Positions 63,859 to 64,000 of a stretch of DNA of 64,000 bases are shown here, piece by piece. Each line of letters begins with the position of its first letter. Positions within the stretch are counted from its first letter, which is position 1. The DNA lies in assembly GCA_016872725.1 (NCBI GenBank), contig VGZC01000023.1, forward strand, positions 16,504-80,503. The letters run 5' to 3'. Position numbers and translations under genes: made by a program. The notes under the pieces were generated by a model, which saw only the letters and a program-made list of their open reading frames with translations, made no database searches and was not told where the DNA came from. The stretch comes from Planctomycetota bacterium. Its GTDB lineage: Bacteria; Planctomycetota; Planctomycetia; Pirellulales; Pirellulaceae.

Positions 63859-64000
63859 CTAATCGTCATCGGCGATCCAGATCCCCCAAATCGTGAGGTC
63901 GATGGCGGTTCGCTCGATCCCCTTCACGTGATTCGGGGCATCCGCGGTCAATCCCGCTGCCAGGCGCGGAAATGGGAGAGGAACCGCGATTCCAAATCGG
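63859..64000 (-). CDS. C-terminus of a gene cut by the right edge
   Basis: The minus frame from the edge to TAG 63859-63861 reads 46 residues ending RTAIDLTIWGIWIADDD. The alternating hydrophobic end would suit a beta-strand. It is open but short, so its reality depends on sequence beyond the window. Confidence 0.4.
   Translation of the reverse strand, partial: RFGIAVPLPFPRLAAGLTADAPNHVKGIERTAIDLTIWGIWIADDD

Overview
The window looks like the chromosome of a planctomycete (phylum Planctomycetota; I cannot place it lower). The reasons are the high GC content and very large secreted proteins with an N-terminal LEPR-XLL-like motif. A dockerin and GEVED repeats sit in a 5,354-residue protein, there is an MfnB-type C1 gene, and many exported proteins of unknown function are interspersed with single housekeeping genes. 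There is no rRNA, no CRISPR array and no intact mobile element. One tRNA-Ser is present.

Layout. 1-17.5 kb: the 5' part of a secreted metalloprotease-like protein and the giant multidomain secreted protein upstream of it, both on the minus strand. 18.2-25 kb: a fusion of an M14 carboxypeptidase with an S9B dipeptidyl peptidase, divergent from a beta-lactamase-fold serine hydrolase, then a beta-propeller protein. 25-29.3 kb: a gene-poor stretch with a probable transposase remnant, several tandem repeats, a dispersed hairpin repeat, tRNA-Ser(GGA) and rho with a long repeat-bearing leader. 29.3-42 kb: small exported or membrane proteins, a PHA-system protein, mfnB, rnd, a DUF11-repeat protein, bioB and another beta-propeller protein. 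42-44 kb: leuCD.

44.4-62 kb is a surface polysaccharide region. It has a nucleotide-sugar epimerase, glmS (hexosamine supply), a UDP-sugar dehydrogenase and a SAM-methyltransferase-like protein. A subtilisin-like surface protease interrupts it. Then comes a tightly packed minus-strand run: outer-membrane export lipoprotein (Wza type), tyrosine autokinase (Wzc type), O-antigen ligase/polymerase with TPR, and a membrane NDP-sugar dehydratase (WbpM type). Together these genes could make hexosamine and uronic-acid precursors, polymerise them and export the polymer. Upstream of the run, three small paralogous secreted proteins with a carboxypeptidase-regulatory-like domain lie in tandem. A further gene is cut by the right edge.

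Most worth a second look: the shared N- and C-terminal motifs of the giant protein and the subtilase (candidate sorting signals); the M14-S9B fusion; a dispersed hairpin repeat whose stem co-varies between copies; the 5-residue tandem repeat and promoter in the rho leader; and the three acidic-tailed paralogs beside the polysaccharide operon. All functions come from reading motifs by eye; no database search was run.
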